Shown here piece by piece: positions 1 through 7,164 of a stretch of DNA of 64,000 nt. The notes below the pieces were generated by a model. That model was not told where the DNA came from. It saw nothing but the letters and a program-made list of their open reading frames with translations, and did not search any database. Source of the stretch: Nocardioides bruguierae (lineage in GTDB: Bacteria; Actinomycetota; Actinomycetes; Propionibacteriales; Nocardioidaceae); the NCBI RefSeq assembly GCF_023656415.1, contig NZ_JAMOIL010000001.1, forward strand, positions 372,001 to 436,000. The letters are read 5' to 3'. Each line of letters opens with the position of its first letter. Positions within the stretch are counted from its first letter, which is position 1. The position numbers and the translations under genes were made by a program.

Positions 1-2
1 TC

Positions 3-524
3 TCGCTGCCGGAGGCGCAGGCGCTGCGGGCGGAGGTCCGGCCGGACCTCGGGCTCGGCGGGGTGGCGATCCCGGAGCGTCACACGCGTCGCGGGGACGA
101 GCACGACCGGCTGATCGCCAAGCAGCGGGCCGGGTGCTCGTTCTTCGTCAGCCAGGTGGTCTACGACGTCAACGCCGCGAAGAACCTGGTCTCGGACTAC
201 CACTACGCGTGTGCGGAGCAGGGCCTGGAGCCGGTGCCGATCATCTTCACCTTCTCGGTCTGCGGGTCGCTCAAGACGCTGGAGTTCCTCGGCTGGCTCG
301 GGGTCGACGTGCCGCGCTGGATGCAGAACGACCTGCGCAACGCCCTGGACACCCTCGAGGCCTCCTACCAGCACGCCCTCGGCGCCGCCCGCGAGCTCAT
401 CGGCTTCTGCCGTCACCTGGGCATGCCGTTCGGGGTCAACGTGGAGAGCGTGTCGATCCGCAAGGCCGAGATCGAGGCGTCCGTCGAGCTGGCCCGGGAG
501 ATCGCCGGCGAGCTGCGTCGCTGA
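3..524 (+). CDS. Methylenetetrahydrofolate reductase-like protein, 3' part only
   Basis: C-terminal 173 codons of a protein whose start lies left of the window; the reading frame is open from base 3. It resembles the MTHFR superfamily (TIM barrel), with runs such as RAGCSFFVSQVVYD and PFGVNVESVSI. I read it as closest to the actinobacterial flavin-independent MTHFR-like branch. The expected reaction is reduction of methylene-THF to methyl-THF for methionine synthesis; that is family knowledge, not shown here. It is convergent with the phosphotransferase at 1112-2086, and a copied scrap of that gene's end lies immediately after its stop codon. Confidence 0.75.
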   Translation, partial: SLPEAQALRAEVRPDLGLGGVAIPERHTRRGDEHDRLIAKQRAGCSFFVSQVVYDVNAAKNLVSDYHYACAEQGLEPVPIIFTFSVCGSLKTLEFLGWLGVDVPRWMQNDLRNALDTLEASYQHALGAARELIGFCRHLGMPFGVNVESVSIRKAEIEASVELAREIAGELRR

Positions 525-525
525 C

Positions 526-580
526 GCTCAGGCGCCGGTGAGGGCTCTGGCGGCCGACTCCCACGACGGCGCGGCGCCGG
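526..580. repeat. 55-bp direct repeat, left copy (scrap of phosphotransferase 3' end)
   Basis: Bases 526-580 are identical to bases 1110-1164. The right copy is the last 17 codons plus stop of the phosphotransferase gene. The left copy keeps the same minus-strand reading frame and stop (528-530) but belongs to no complete gene. The two copies bracket 529 bp holding one small membrane-protein gene. Confidence 0.95.
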
Positions 581-622
581 ACCCGACGACCCGCAGCGGC
601 TCCGTGGGCGTCGCCCCCGCGA

Positions 623-994
623 TCACGTTCCCCGAGACGACCTGACCCGGCCGATGGCGACCGCCAGAAGTGCGGTGAGCGCCAGCAGGACCACGAAGAG
701 CAGTGCCACGTCCGCGAGGAAGTATCCGACCGAGGCGCTTGTCGGGTTCTCCCATGGCGACATCAGCCCGCGGCTGCTGAGAACACTGGGGTCGTAGCCG
801 GTCTGATCCTGGTGAAGCCAGGGCATCGGCAGGCCGAGGTCGATGCTGGCCATGTCGGACTCGCGGACGACGTCGTCGTCGTCGAGGAGCGGGCTCGTCA
901 GCGTGAGGAGCACCGCTGCGCCGACCACCAGCAGCACCAGGCGGATCCACCGGGTGCCTGTCGAGCGGGCGTCGGGCTTCGTCACGGGCGGCAT
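623..994 (-). CDS. Small membrane protein of unknown function
   Basis: 123 codons from ATG 994; an upstream GTG at 1096 would add 34 residues and neither start has a clear ribosome site. The sequence shows a basic N-terminus, one hydrophobic segment (about residues 18-33, WIRLVLLVVGAAVLLTL), an acidic stretch with four aspartates, a roughly 50-residue loop rich in Pro/Ser/Gly that may face outward, and a second strong hydrophobic segment near the C-terminus (LADVALLFVVLLALTALLAV). I do not recognise the family. It is the only gene between the two 55-bp repeats, so it probably arrived with that insertion. Confidence 0.55.
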   Translation of the reverse strand: MPPVTKPDARSTGTRWIRLVLLVVGAAVLLTLTSPLLDDDDVVRESDMASIDLGLPMPWLHQDQTGYDPSVLSSRGLMSPWENPTSASVGYFLADVALLFVVLLALTALLAVAIGRVRSSRGT

Positions 995-1109
995 CGTGCC
1001 AGCCGCGGCACGAGAGGCAGCGCTCCGGGGTCCCCGGGTCAGACCCTGGGAGGGCCCCACAGGCAGGTCAGCCGGGTTCTCGCACACATCCGTCACGCCT
1101 CGCTGCCGA

Positions 1110-1164
1110 GCTCAGGCGCCGGTGAGGGCTCTGGCGGCCGACTCCCACGACGGCGCGGCGCCGG
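1110..1164. repeat. 55-bp direct repeat, right copy (authentic phosphotransferase 3' end)
   Basis: Identical to 526-580. This copy is in place as the end of the phosphotransferase CDS, so it is likely the original. The perfect identity indicates a recent event. Confidence 0.95.
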
Positions 1165-2086
1165 GGCGCACCATCGCCCACGTCACCCAGGGCACGAGGA
1201 CGTCCCACCAGGCCGCCTCGAGGTCCGAGAGCGGCCGCACCTGCTCGTAGCCGGCGCGGAAGGTCGCCTGGACGCCGGGGGAGACCGGTGCCCAGTCGCG
1301 GTACCGGGTGCCTAGCAGCACCGCAGCGCGCGCCAGCTCGGCCACCGGCTGGTCGAGCCGGGTCTCCTCCAGGTCCAGGAACGCTGCCACCTCACCGTCG
1401 CGCACCAGCACGTTGGCAGCCCGGACGTCGCCGTGCACCTGCTGCGCGGCGAGCCCGCCCGCGGGCAACCGGTCGATCCGCGTCGTCAGGTGGTCCGCCG
1501 CCGCTGCGGGCAGCCAGGCCCGGGCCGGCTCGAGCCAGCCGCGGACCCGGTCGGGCAGCGGCGTGGGCGCCTCGTCGGCGGGAGTGCGGAGGTCGGCGGG
1601 GGAGTCGGCCAGCGCGAGGTGCAGTCGCGCGAGGGTAGCTCCGACAGCGCTGACCTGGGCAGGGTCGTCGACGTCGAGGAGGTCGCCGGCGACGACCTTC
1701 TGGAGGCCGACCGAGCAGGGTCGGCCATCAGGCAGGTGGGACTCGACCTGACGGTCGCCGCTGTCGGTGGACCGTGCCGACGAGACCGGGACGCCGCGCT
1801 CCGCGAGCCACGCGGTGAGTCGGGAGGCGCGCTGCAGCCGAGCGAACAGCGCCGGGTCGACGGACCACTTGAGCAGGCGCTGCCCCTGAGCGGTCCCGAG
1901 CCAGGCCAGGCCGTTGGACCAGCTGAGCACAAGCCGCTCGCACCGCACGTCCTCCAGCGGCCAGCGAGCGGCGGCCATGCACGCGGCCCAGTCGGCTGCC
2001 TCGTCCGCGCCGTCGAGGCCGTGCCGCTTGCGCAGCACGGCCTGCGGGTCGGCGTCCTCCCAGAGCATCTCCAGCGTCGGCGTCAC
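1112..2086 (-). CDS. APH-fold phosphotransferase
   Basis: 324 residues from GTG 2086 (weak GGCAGGG upstream; ATG 2068 is an alternative). It belongs to the aminoglycoside phosphotransferase/choline kinase-like fold: the catalytic loop VHGDVRAANVLV gives the HxDxxxxN signature and AAFLDLEE supplies the metal-binding Asp. The substrate cannot be told; such proteins phosphorylate small molecules in the cytoplasm. It follows the rhomboid gene on the same strand after 44 nt, so the two are probably co-transcribed. Its 3' end was the target of the duplication/insertion seen at 526-1109. Confidence 0.8.
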   Translation of the reverse strand: MTPTLEMLWEDADPQAVLRKRHGLDGADEAADWAACMAAARWPLEDVRCERLVLSWSNGLAWLGTAQGQRLLKWSVDPALFARLQRASRLTAWLAERGVPVSSARSTDSGDRQVESHLPDGRPCSVGLQKVVAGDLLDVDDPAQVSAVGATLARLHLALADSPADLRTPADEAPTPLPDRVRGWLEPARAWLPAAAADHLTTRIDRLPAGGLAAQQVHGDVRAANVLVRDGEVAAFLDLEETRLDQPVAELARAAVLLGTRYRDWAPVSPGVQATFRAGYEQVRPLSDLEAAWWDVLVPWVTWAMVRPGAAPSWESAARALTGA

Positions 2087-2130
2087 GGGACCGAACCCTG
2101 CCAGGGACTCGTGCGGCGTCAGTACGAGTG

Positions 2131-2748
2131 TCAGTACGAGTAGTCGGCGGCCGGGAGCGCGCGGGGACGGCCGCGCAGCGCACTGGCGGCGATCACGCCG
2201 CCGATCGCCCCGAACAGGTGGCCCTGCCAGGAGATCCCGGGCTGGCCGGGCAGGACGCCGAGCAGCGTGCCGCCGAGGAGGACCGCCAGCACGACGCCGA
2301 GCACCACCTGCGCGATGCTGCGGGCGTAGAACCCTCGGGCGATCAGGTACGTGAGCCAGCCGAAGACCAGCGAGGAGGCGCCGAGGTGGACGGTGCCCGG
2401 CGCGGCGATCAGCCACGTGCCGACGCCGGCGACGACCCAGATGATCCCGGTCGCGGCGAGTCCTCGGGCGACGCCACCGACGAGGGTCAGCAGCATGAGG
2501 GGGGCCAGCAGCATCGTGTTGCCCATGAGGTGGGCGAACCCGGCGTGCAGCATCGGCGCCCACAGGATGCCGTCGAGGCCACTGACGGTGCGGGGGACGA
2601 CGCCGTCGTCGTCGAGGTAGAGCGGGGTGGCCTGGTCGATGGTCTCGAGCACCCACAGCAGCGCGGTGAACCCCAGCGTGAGCACACCCGCGGTGCGCCA
2701 CTGCGGCCCCCACGTGCTCCGACCGTCCCAGCGCCAGCCGTTGCTCAT
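2131..2748 (-). CDS. Rhomboid family intramembrane serine protease
   Basis: 205 residues from ATG 2748, chosen because GGGAGGAG lies 8 nt upstream; a longer reading from 2799 lacks a site. Rhomboid signature: HLMGN (His about 73, Asn about 77) in a membrane segment, GASSLVFG with the catalytic Ser about 125, and GHLFGAIGG with the catalytic His about 177. About six hydrophobic segments are visible. Rhomboids cleave single-pass membrane proteins inside the bilayer; the substrate here is unknown. It heads a likely two-gene operon with the downstream phosphotransferase. Confidence 0.88.
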   Translation of the reverse strand: MSNGWRWDGRSTWGPQWRTAGVLTLGFTALLWVLETIDQATPLYLDDDGVVPRTVSGLDGILWAPMLHAGFAHLMGNTMLLAPLMLLTLVGGVARGLAATGIIWVVAGVGTWLIAAPGTVHLGASSLVFGWLTYLIARGFYARSIAQVVLGVVLAVLLGGTLLGVLPGQPGISWQGHLFGAIGGVIAASALRGRPRALPAADYSY

Positions 2749-2868
2749 CGAGGCGTCTCCTCCCGGTGGACCGCTGCCGCGCGGTCGCTGGGCTCCCATG
2801 CTGCCCGGCCGTGCCGACGCTCACATACACAGTCGTGGCGTTGCGAGGACGCCGGGTCGGTAGCCGTC

Positions 2869-2912
2869 TAGCCTGCGCACGTGGATTCGGACCTGATGTT
2901 CTCGGTGTCGTG
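2869..2912 (+). promoter_or_regulatory. Leaderless promoter and 10-codon upstream ORF
   Basis: A TAGCCT -10 box at 2869-2874 lies 6 nt before GTG 2881, the spacing used for leaderless mRNAs at many other genes here. From GTG 2881 there are only ten codons (VDSDLMFSVS) before TGA 2911-2913, and that stop overlaps the ATG at 2913 of the membrane protein (TGATG). This looks like a leaderless leader peptide translationally coupled to the next gene. It is inferred from spacing only. Confidence 0.45.
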
Positions 2913-3221
2913 ATGTTGTTGATGACGTGGGACGTGCTCGCCTTCGGAGCGCTCGAGGCGGTGGTGGCCCTGCTGGTGACCGTGGGATCAGCCCTGCTGC
3001 TGCGACGCAGCCGGTTGGCGATCGTCGCGGTCCTCGGCGGAGTCGTGTGGACGCTGTCGGCGTCCGCGCTGACGCTGTTCTGGGTCGCCGGTACCGGGAG
3101 CGAACGCCTCACGACGCTGTTCTGGGACCACGGGTACCAGCTCGACCGCGTCCGCCTGGTCGCTCTGCTCGTGACGGTCGTGAGCCTGCTGGCGATCGCC
3201 CTGAGGTCGCCGCGCCGCTGA
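2913..3221 (+). CDS. Small three-helix membrane protein
   Basis: 102 residues from ATG 2913, overlapping the stop of the short upstream ORF. Three hydrophobic stretches are visible: near the N-terminus (FGALEAVVALLVTVGSALLL), in the middle (AIVAVLGGVVWTLSASALTL) and at the C-terminus (LVALLVTVVSLLAIAL), with basic residues between them. No family recognised. It is convergent with the small gene at 3265-3432, separated by a three-copy 14-bp repeat. Its codon use is the ordinary GC-rich pattern. Confidence 0.5.
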   Translation: MLLMTWDVLAFGALEAVVALLVTVGSALLLRRSRLAIVAVLGGVVWTLSASALTLFWVAGTGSERLTTLFWDHGYQLDRVRLVALLVTVVSLLAIALRSPRR

Positions 3222-3236
3222 GCGGGCCGGCCAGGG

Positions 3237-3278
3237 TCAGACGGTTCGGGTCAGACGGTTCGGGTCAGACGGTTCGGG
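3237..3278. repeat. 14-bp tandem repeat, three perfect copies
   Basis: TCAGACGGTTCGGG occurs three times without interruption at 3237, 3251 and 3265. On the minus strand each unit contains TGA. Because 14 is not a multiple of three, the three copies place a stop in each of the three minus frames, the last codons of the 55-residue protein being inside the first one met. Confidence 0.95.
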
Positions 3279-3432
3279 TCCGCCTGAGGGCGTCGAGGAC
3301 CATCCAGGCCACGCCCAGCGCGACCAGCGCCAGGCCCAGCATCCGCACTCCGAGCTCGGGCCCCGAGACCAGGAGGACGGCGCCGGCTCCTGTGTAGCTC
3401 CAGACGAGCAGCAGTCCGAGAAGTCGTAGCAC
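3265..3432 (-). CDS. 55-residue two-helix membrane protein
   Basis: Reads from GTG 3432 to TGA in the third 14-bp repeat. Residues 1-20 (MLRLLGLLLVWSYTGAGAVL) and about 30-46 (LGLALVALGVAWMVLDA) form two hydrophobic segments, and the C-terminus is basic (LRRTRTV). No family assigned. An 18-bp palindrome sits directly against the start codon. There is no Shine-Dalgarno sequence, so translation may be leaderless or the call may be wrong. Confidence 0.45.
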   Translation of the reverse strand: MLRLLGLLLVWSYTGAGAVLLVSGPELGVRMLGLALVALGVAWMVLDALRRTRTV

Positions 3433-3449
3433 CCGCTATGTATAGCGGG
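3432..3449. promoter_or_regulatory. 18-bp palindrome at the start of the 55-residue ORF
   Basis: CCCGCTAT, a 2-nt spacer, then ATAGCGGG: a perfect 8-bp inverted repeat. It is AT-rich in the middle (TATACATA on the minus strand) and ends where the GTG start begins. It could be an operator overlapping a promoter, or a hairpin hiding the start codon. Confidence 0.4.
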
Positions 3450-3530
3450 CGGCACCGTGCTGCGGGGCCGGACGCCTGCAGTCGCCGTGCGTGATGCCGA
3501 CGACAGCCTGGGTCAGATCGGTCCGACCTC

Positions 3531-3562
3531 ATGTCAATGTGCCGATAAGTGACATTATGTCA
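3531..3562. other. Palindromic cluster, candidate recombinase or regulator site
   Basis: ATGTCA at 3531-3536, then TGACAT-T-ATGTCA at 3550-3562, a perfect 13-bp palindrome with one central base. Locally AT-rich against the surroundings and 260 bp before the recombinase start. It could be the crossover or binding site of the recombinase, or an operator for the Cro/XRE-type protein. Function is inference. Confidence 0.4.
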
Positions 3563-3620
3563 GTTACTAGTCTGCGTATTGCATCGGATGAATCAATCGC
3601 GGGCGACTGACCCACTGCCC

Positions 3621-3681
3621 CGCTGGCCGAACCGAACCCAGCTCTGACCAGCGGAAACGCAGCGCCGAACGTCGTCGCAAC
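3621..3681. repeat. 61-bp diverged repeat, copy 1
   Basis: About 80% identical by eye to 17147-17207, both starting CGCTGGCC and sharing GAACCCAG, CTGACCAG and CGTCGTCG blocks. One copy lies before the recombinase, the other after a GNAT gene 13.5 kb away. It may be a remnant of a mobile-element end. Confidence 0.55.
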
Positions 3682-3823
3682 AGCGTCAAACCGTGCGTGG
3701 CGGCGGAACGATCAGGCGTCGCGCGGCCACCGCGACACGCCGTTGACCTGCGCAAACACAGATGGCGACTCATCGGATGCATCATGGAATCACTGGATGA
3801 AACCAGATTCTGGGGAGGATTCG

Positions 3824-4930
3824 ATGCAGGTTGATGGGTCCGGACGCGTCCGGATGGTCGAGTCGGTGCCGGTCCTCCGGCCCGACGAGCAGGTGCTCCA
3901 GAAGATGCTCGAGGGCTGGCGGAATCAGCAGTTGTCACGCAACCTGCAGTTCGCGACCATCGACCAGCGGCTCCGGATGGTGGAGCGCTTCATCAGCCAC
4001 GTCAACGAAGACCCGTGGAACTGGACGCCCGCGCTCGTCGAGGAGTTCTCGGCGGACCTACGCACCCAGAAGCACGTTGCCCACTCGACGCTGCGCGGCT
4101 ACCACTCCGCGTTGCGTGCCTTCACCAGCTACATCAGCAATCCGGACTACGGGTTCGACGTCGTGTGCGAGCGGTTCTTCGGCACCCACCCGGCGCAGGT
4201 GTTCTACGACTGGAATACCGCTCCTCACGTCCAGGAGTACGACGGACGCCCAAAGAAACGTCCGTACACCCGTGAGGAGATCAGTCAACTCTTCGACCAC
4301 GCCGACGACGAGGTTGAACGGATCGGCAAGTCGGGCCGCAAGGGCTGGCAGGCCGCATACCGGGACGCGGTTATGATGAAGATCGCGTACGGCTACGGGC
4401 TGCGGTTCAACGAGTTGAGGCACCTACAAACGGTCGACTTCGCCCGCAACCCACACGCCCGAGAGTTCGGCGCGTTCGGCGTCTGCAAGGTCCGCTACGG
4501 CAAGGCGAAGCGGTCCTCGCCGCACAAGCCGCGGAGCGTTCTCACTGTCTGGCGGTGGACGCCCGGCATCATCGAGGATTGGCTCGCCAACGGCCGCGGT
4601 GATCCGGGCACCCTGGACCTCTTCCCCAGCGAACGCGGCGGACTGGTCGTCGAGTCGACTCTGATCCGACGGGTCCGGCGCTACTGCGAGGAGCTGGGAT
4701 TCTCCAATGGGCTCGATCTCCACTCGTTCCGTCGTTCGTACGCCACTCACCTGCTCGAAGCTGGATGGGACCCGCGGTTCGTGCAGGACCAGATGGGCCA
4801 TGAGCACGGGGCGACAACCGGCATCTATCACTTCGTGTCCGACGAGTTCAGGCGCTCCACGCTCAGGGCCGCGCTGGACCGTACGGTGAAGGAAGCCATG
4901 GCCCGCAAGACCGAGGACGGAACATCATGA
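3824..4930 (+). CDS. Tyrosine recombinase (integrase), first gene of a three-gene module
   Basis: 368 residues from ATG 3824, chosen because GGGGAGGA lies at 3812-3819; the frame is open back to 3743. An N-terminal SAM-like core-binding domain (about 30-120) is followed by the catalytic domain with Arg194 (YGLRFNELR), His300 and Arg303 (LHSFRR), His326 (MGHEH) and the nucleophile Tyr335 (GIYHF). The full catalytic set is present, so it should be active in DNA strand exchange. It overlaps the next gene by 4 bp (ATGA), so integrase and Cro-like protein are translationally coupled. The size and the two companion genes recall Tn554-type recombinase sets, but the third gene differs. Confidence 0.9.
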   Translation: MQVDGSGRVRMVESVPVLRPDEQVLQKMLEGWRNQQLSRNLQFATIDQRLRMVERFISHVNEDPWNWTPALVEEFSADLRTQKHVAHSTLRGYHSALRAFTSYISNPDYGFDVVCERFFGTHPAQVFYDWNTAPHVQEYDGRPKKRPYTREEISQLFDHADDEVERIGKSGRKGWQAAYRDAVMMKIAYGYGLRFNELRHLQTVDFARNPHAREFGAFGVCKVRYGKAKRSSPHKPRSVLTVWRWTPGIIEDWLANGRGDPGTLDLFPSERGGLVVESTLIRRVRRYCEELGFSNGLDLHSFRRSYATHLLEAGWDPRFVQDQMGHEHGATTGIYHFVSDEFRRSTLRAALDRTVKEAMARKTEDGTS

Positions 4931-5259
4931 AGCGCAAGGTCGACTACACGTGGCGCCTGGCCGAGCTAATGGCCGCCCGGGGCCTGCACAACACCACGGA
5001 TCTCATTCCCCTGCTGGCCGAGCGCGACATCAATCTGTCTCGACCGCAGGTGTACCGGCTGGTGAACCAGCGGCCGGAGCGCGTCTCCCTGATGTTGATC
5101 GCGGCGCTGTGCGACATCTTCGAGTGTAAGTCGACGGACCTGTTCACGACGACGGCGACGGATGTACGCGTACGCAAGACGGGCACCGCTTCCCCGCCGA
5201 ACGTCGTCTCGCTCGACCGCAGCGTGCGGCCGCGGCGCGCAAACATCCTCGACGAGTAG
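4927..5259 (+). CDS. Small Cro/XRE-type helix-turn-helix protein
   Basis: 110 residues from ATG 4927, overlapping the integrase stop; GAGGACGG precedes it. Residues about 8-65 form a Cro/C1-type HTH (LAELMAARGL, NLSRPQVYRLVNQRPERVSL, LIAALCDIFECKSTDLF), the HTH_26-like layout of phage and plasmid repressors. The C-terminal third is basic and probably unstructured. In this operon it may regulate the recombinase promoter or act as a directionality/accessory DNA-binding factor; the palindromes at 3531-3562 are the obvious candidate site. Confidence 0.85.
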   Translation: MKRKVDYTWRLAELMAARGLHNTTDLIPLLAERDINLSRPQVYRLVNQRPERVSLMLIAALCDIFECKSTDLFTTTATDVRVRKTGTASPPNVVSLDRSVRPRRANILDE

Positions 5260-5273
5260 CGCCAGGAGCATCG

Positions 5274-6773
5274 ATGGATCCGAAGCCGACGGGCCTCTCC
5301 CCTCGCTCGACCGTCCAAGGCCGTCCGCGAGCGACGAGCACTCGCGACGATCCGTGTGCTCGCTGCGGCCGGAACATCCCCAGACTCGCAGCCAACTGGC
5401 CAGAAGGCCGACTCTGCAACATCTGCTACTACGACGCCGTGCACACCCGCGGAACCTGCGCAGAGTGCCTCCAGGATCGGCTCCTACCGGGCCTGCGCGC
5501 CACCGATCGCCAGCCGATCTGCTCGACATGCGCTGAGATCCCCGTCGACTTCCACTGCGAGCGCTGCGACGTCGAAGCAGCGAGACATCGCGGACGGCTC
5601 TGCGTCCGCTGCGCACTACGCGACGACCTCCACGGGCTGCTCGGCGGCGTGCCAAGCGATCCCGCACTGCTCGGCCTGGTCGATGCTCTCTGCGCGTCGG
5701 ACAGGCCCGAGTCGATCCTCGTTTGGAAGCGGTCGGCCAAGGTCCAGGAGCTGCTTCGCGGGCTCGGTAACGGCGCCATCGCCGCGTCGCACGAGGGTCT
5801 CGACTCCGTGCCCGGCAAGCCCGCCGAGCATCTCCGGGCGCTGATGCAGCACCACGGTCTACTCCCCCCTCGCGACCCCTACCTGCCGCGCTTCGAGAAC
5901 TGGATCGAAGCCAAGCTCGACGGACTCCCCGATGAGGTACGGCAGCCGGTTCAGCACTTCGCCTCGTGGCACCACCTGCGGCGCATCCGCGCCAAGGCCG
6001 GGGCTGGCGCACCCACTCGGGGGCCAATCCACTCCGCGAAGCAGGAGATCACCGAAACGGTGAAGTTCCTCGTGTGGCTCCACGAGACGTATCAGCGCAC
6101 CGCGGCCACCTGCACTCAGCAGGACGTCGACGAGTGGCTCGCCGCCGGCCCGACGACGCGCAGTGCGATCAGGACGTTCTTCGTAGTCGCGAAGCAGGCG
6201 CGTCTCAATACGGCGGTGACTGTTCAGCACCGATCCGCGAAGAGCAGCCCATCTCTCAGTCAGGACCAACGGCTCGCCTGGATCCACGAGCTCTTCACGG
6301 GCACTAGCGAGTCACTCCCCTACCGCGTCGCCGGGATGCTCCTGTTGCTCTACGCCCAGCCGCTGGTCAAGGTCGTCACCTTTCCGACCAGCATCGTCGA
6401 CGACGCCGACTCTGGGATGAGCATCGTTCTCGGCACGCATCCGACCGATGTTCCCGAGCCGTTCGCCTCGCTCATCAGGGAGCACCTTGCCGCACGACCG
6501 AACCTACGCACGGGCGCCGGATCCGACAGCCCGGGGCTTTTTCCAAGCACGCTGGCGGGGCGGCACCTGCATCCCAACACCGTCATGGACCGGCTCCGCG
6601 ACCTCGGCATCAACCTCCTCGGCGCCCGCAACCGGGCCATCGGCGAGCTCGTCCTCGAGTGCCCGCCCTCCCTCGTCGCCGAGGCCCTCGGCTACAGCGC
6701 CCAGGTCGCGTTCCTCCACGCTGACAAGGCCGCCGAGCCCTGGGCACGCTACGCCGGGCGATCTACGTTGTGA
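5274..6773 (+). CDS. Zinc-ribbon protein with a recombinase-like C-terminus
   Basis: 499 residues from ATG 5274 with AGGAG at 5264-5268. Residues 28-113 hold six CxxC knuckles (28/31, 48/51, 62/65, 83/86, 95/98, 110/113), enough for three zinc ribbons. The rest resembles a tyrosine recombinase: a core-binding-like helical part (about 225-330) and a C-terminal domain ending in LVAEALGYSAQVAF and PWARYAG. The HxxR motif and the GH box are absent (GY instead), so it is probably a non-catalytic partner that binds DNA or the active recombinase. It is the third gene of the module, 14 nt after the Cro-like gene. Confidence 0.75.
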   Translation: MDPKPTGLSPRSTVQGRPRATSTRDDPCARCGRNIPRLAANWPEGRLCNICYYDAVHTRGTCAECLQDRLLPGLRATDRQPICSTCAEIPVDFHCERCDVEAARHRGRLCVRCALRDDLHGLLGGVPSDPALLGLVDALCASDRPESILVWKRSAKVQELLRGLGNGAIAASHEGLDSVPGKPAEHLRALMQHHGLLPPRDPYLPRFENWIEAKLDGLPDEVRQPVQHFASWHHLRRIRAKAGAGAPTRGPIHSAKQEITETVKFLVWLHETYQRTAATCTQQDVDEWLAAGPTTRSAIRTFFVVAKQARLNTAVTVQHRSAKSSPSLSQDQRLAWIHELFTGTSESLPYRVAGMLLLLYAQPLVKVVTFPTSIVDDADSGMSIVLGTHPTDVPEPFASLIREHLAARPNLRTGAGSDSPGLFPSTLAGRHLHPNTVMDRLRDLGINLLGARNRAIGELVLECPPSLVAEALGYSAQVAFLHADKAAEPWARYAGRSTL

Positions 6774-6842
6774 GCCGGGGCCTGGGGACGAGGTCGACCG
6801 ATCCCGGCGCACCTCCAGAGCGGGGGCGCGCAACTCGTGCTG

Positions 6843-6892
6843 AACCGTAAAGAATCGGGCGCTGACGTTACGGATCCGGTCAACCGTAAAGA
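6843..6892. repeat. Short direct/inverted repeat cluster after the recombinase module
   Basis: AACCGTAAAGA at 6843-6853 and 6882-6892, with GTTACGG in inverse orientation at 6867-6873. The arrangement of three related 7-11-bp elements within 50 bp just past the last recombinase gene resembles multiple recombinase-binding arms. No matching cluster was found at the left flank. Confidence 0.4.
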
Positions 6893-6936
6893 GACGCAAG
6901 GCAGTCCCACCCGGGCACTCTCTCGCCCCGCAAGCC

Positions 6937-6974
6937 GATGGGCTCGCGGAGCGTCGCCAGTACGGGATCCCGTA
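6937..6974. repeat. Dispersed repeat, copy A
   Basis: Begins GATGGGCTCGCGGAGC and runs on through CGCCAGTACGGGATCCCGTA. It matches copy B at 12702-12740 almost base for base over 38 bp. The inner part is a palindrome (TACGGGATCCCGTA). Here the right outer arm seen in copy B is missing. Confidence 0.8.
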
Positions 6975-7164
6975 TCGGGAGTCTCTCCAGAGGAGTGCTG
7001 GATCTACTTTGCGAGGGCTCAAGCGTGCTGTTTGCACGTTCTCCAGGAATCCCCGTCAATGTGGTGGTGTAGCAGCGGATTGCTCGCGGCCGGCCCGCCC
7101 CTCATTGGTCACTGCGGCAGATACTTGCGTCCAGACAAGCCCTTCTGGCCTGATCTCGTCTCGT

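Larger units (their letters stand above)
3450..3823. other. Gene-free left flank of the recombinase module
   Basis: No convincing gene. It holds a cluster of TGTCA/TGACA elements (3531-3562) in a locally AT-rich patch, and at 3621-3681 a 61-bp segment about 80% identical to 17147-17207. The ribosome site GGGGAGGA of the integrase is at 3812-3819. This is the likely left boundary zone of the mobile element. Confidence 0.5.
6774..7164. other. Gene-free right flank of the recombinase module
   Basis: No supported gene in 391 bp. It contains two direct copies of AACCGTAAAGA (6843-6853, 6882-6892) with an inverted GTTACGG (6867-6873) between them, the first member of the dispersed GGCTCGCGGAGC repeat (6937-6974), and GTCAATGTG (7055-7063), which also occurs at the left flank (3533-3541). 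These are candidate end or binding sequences of the module. Confidence 0.5.
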
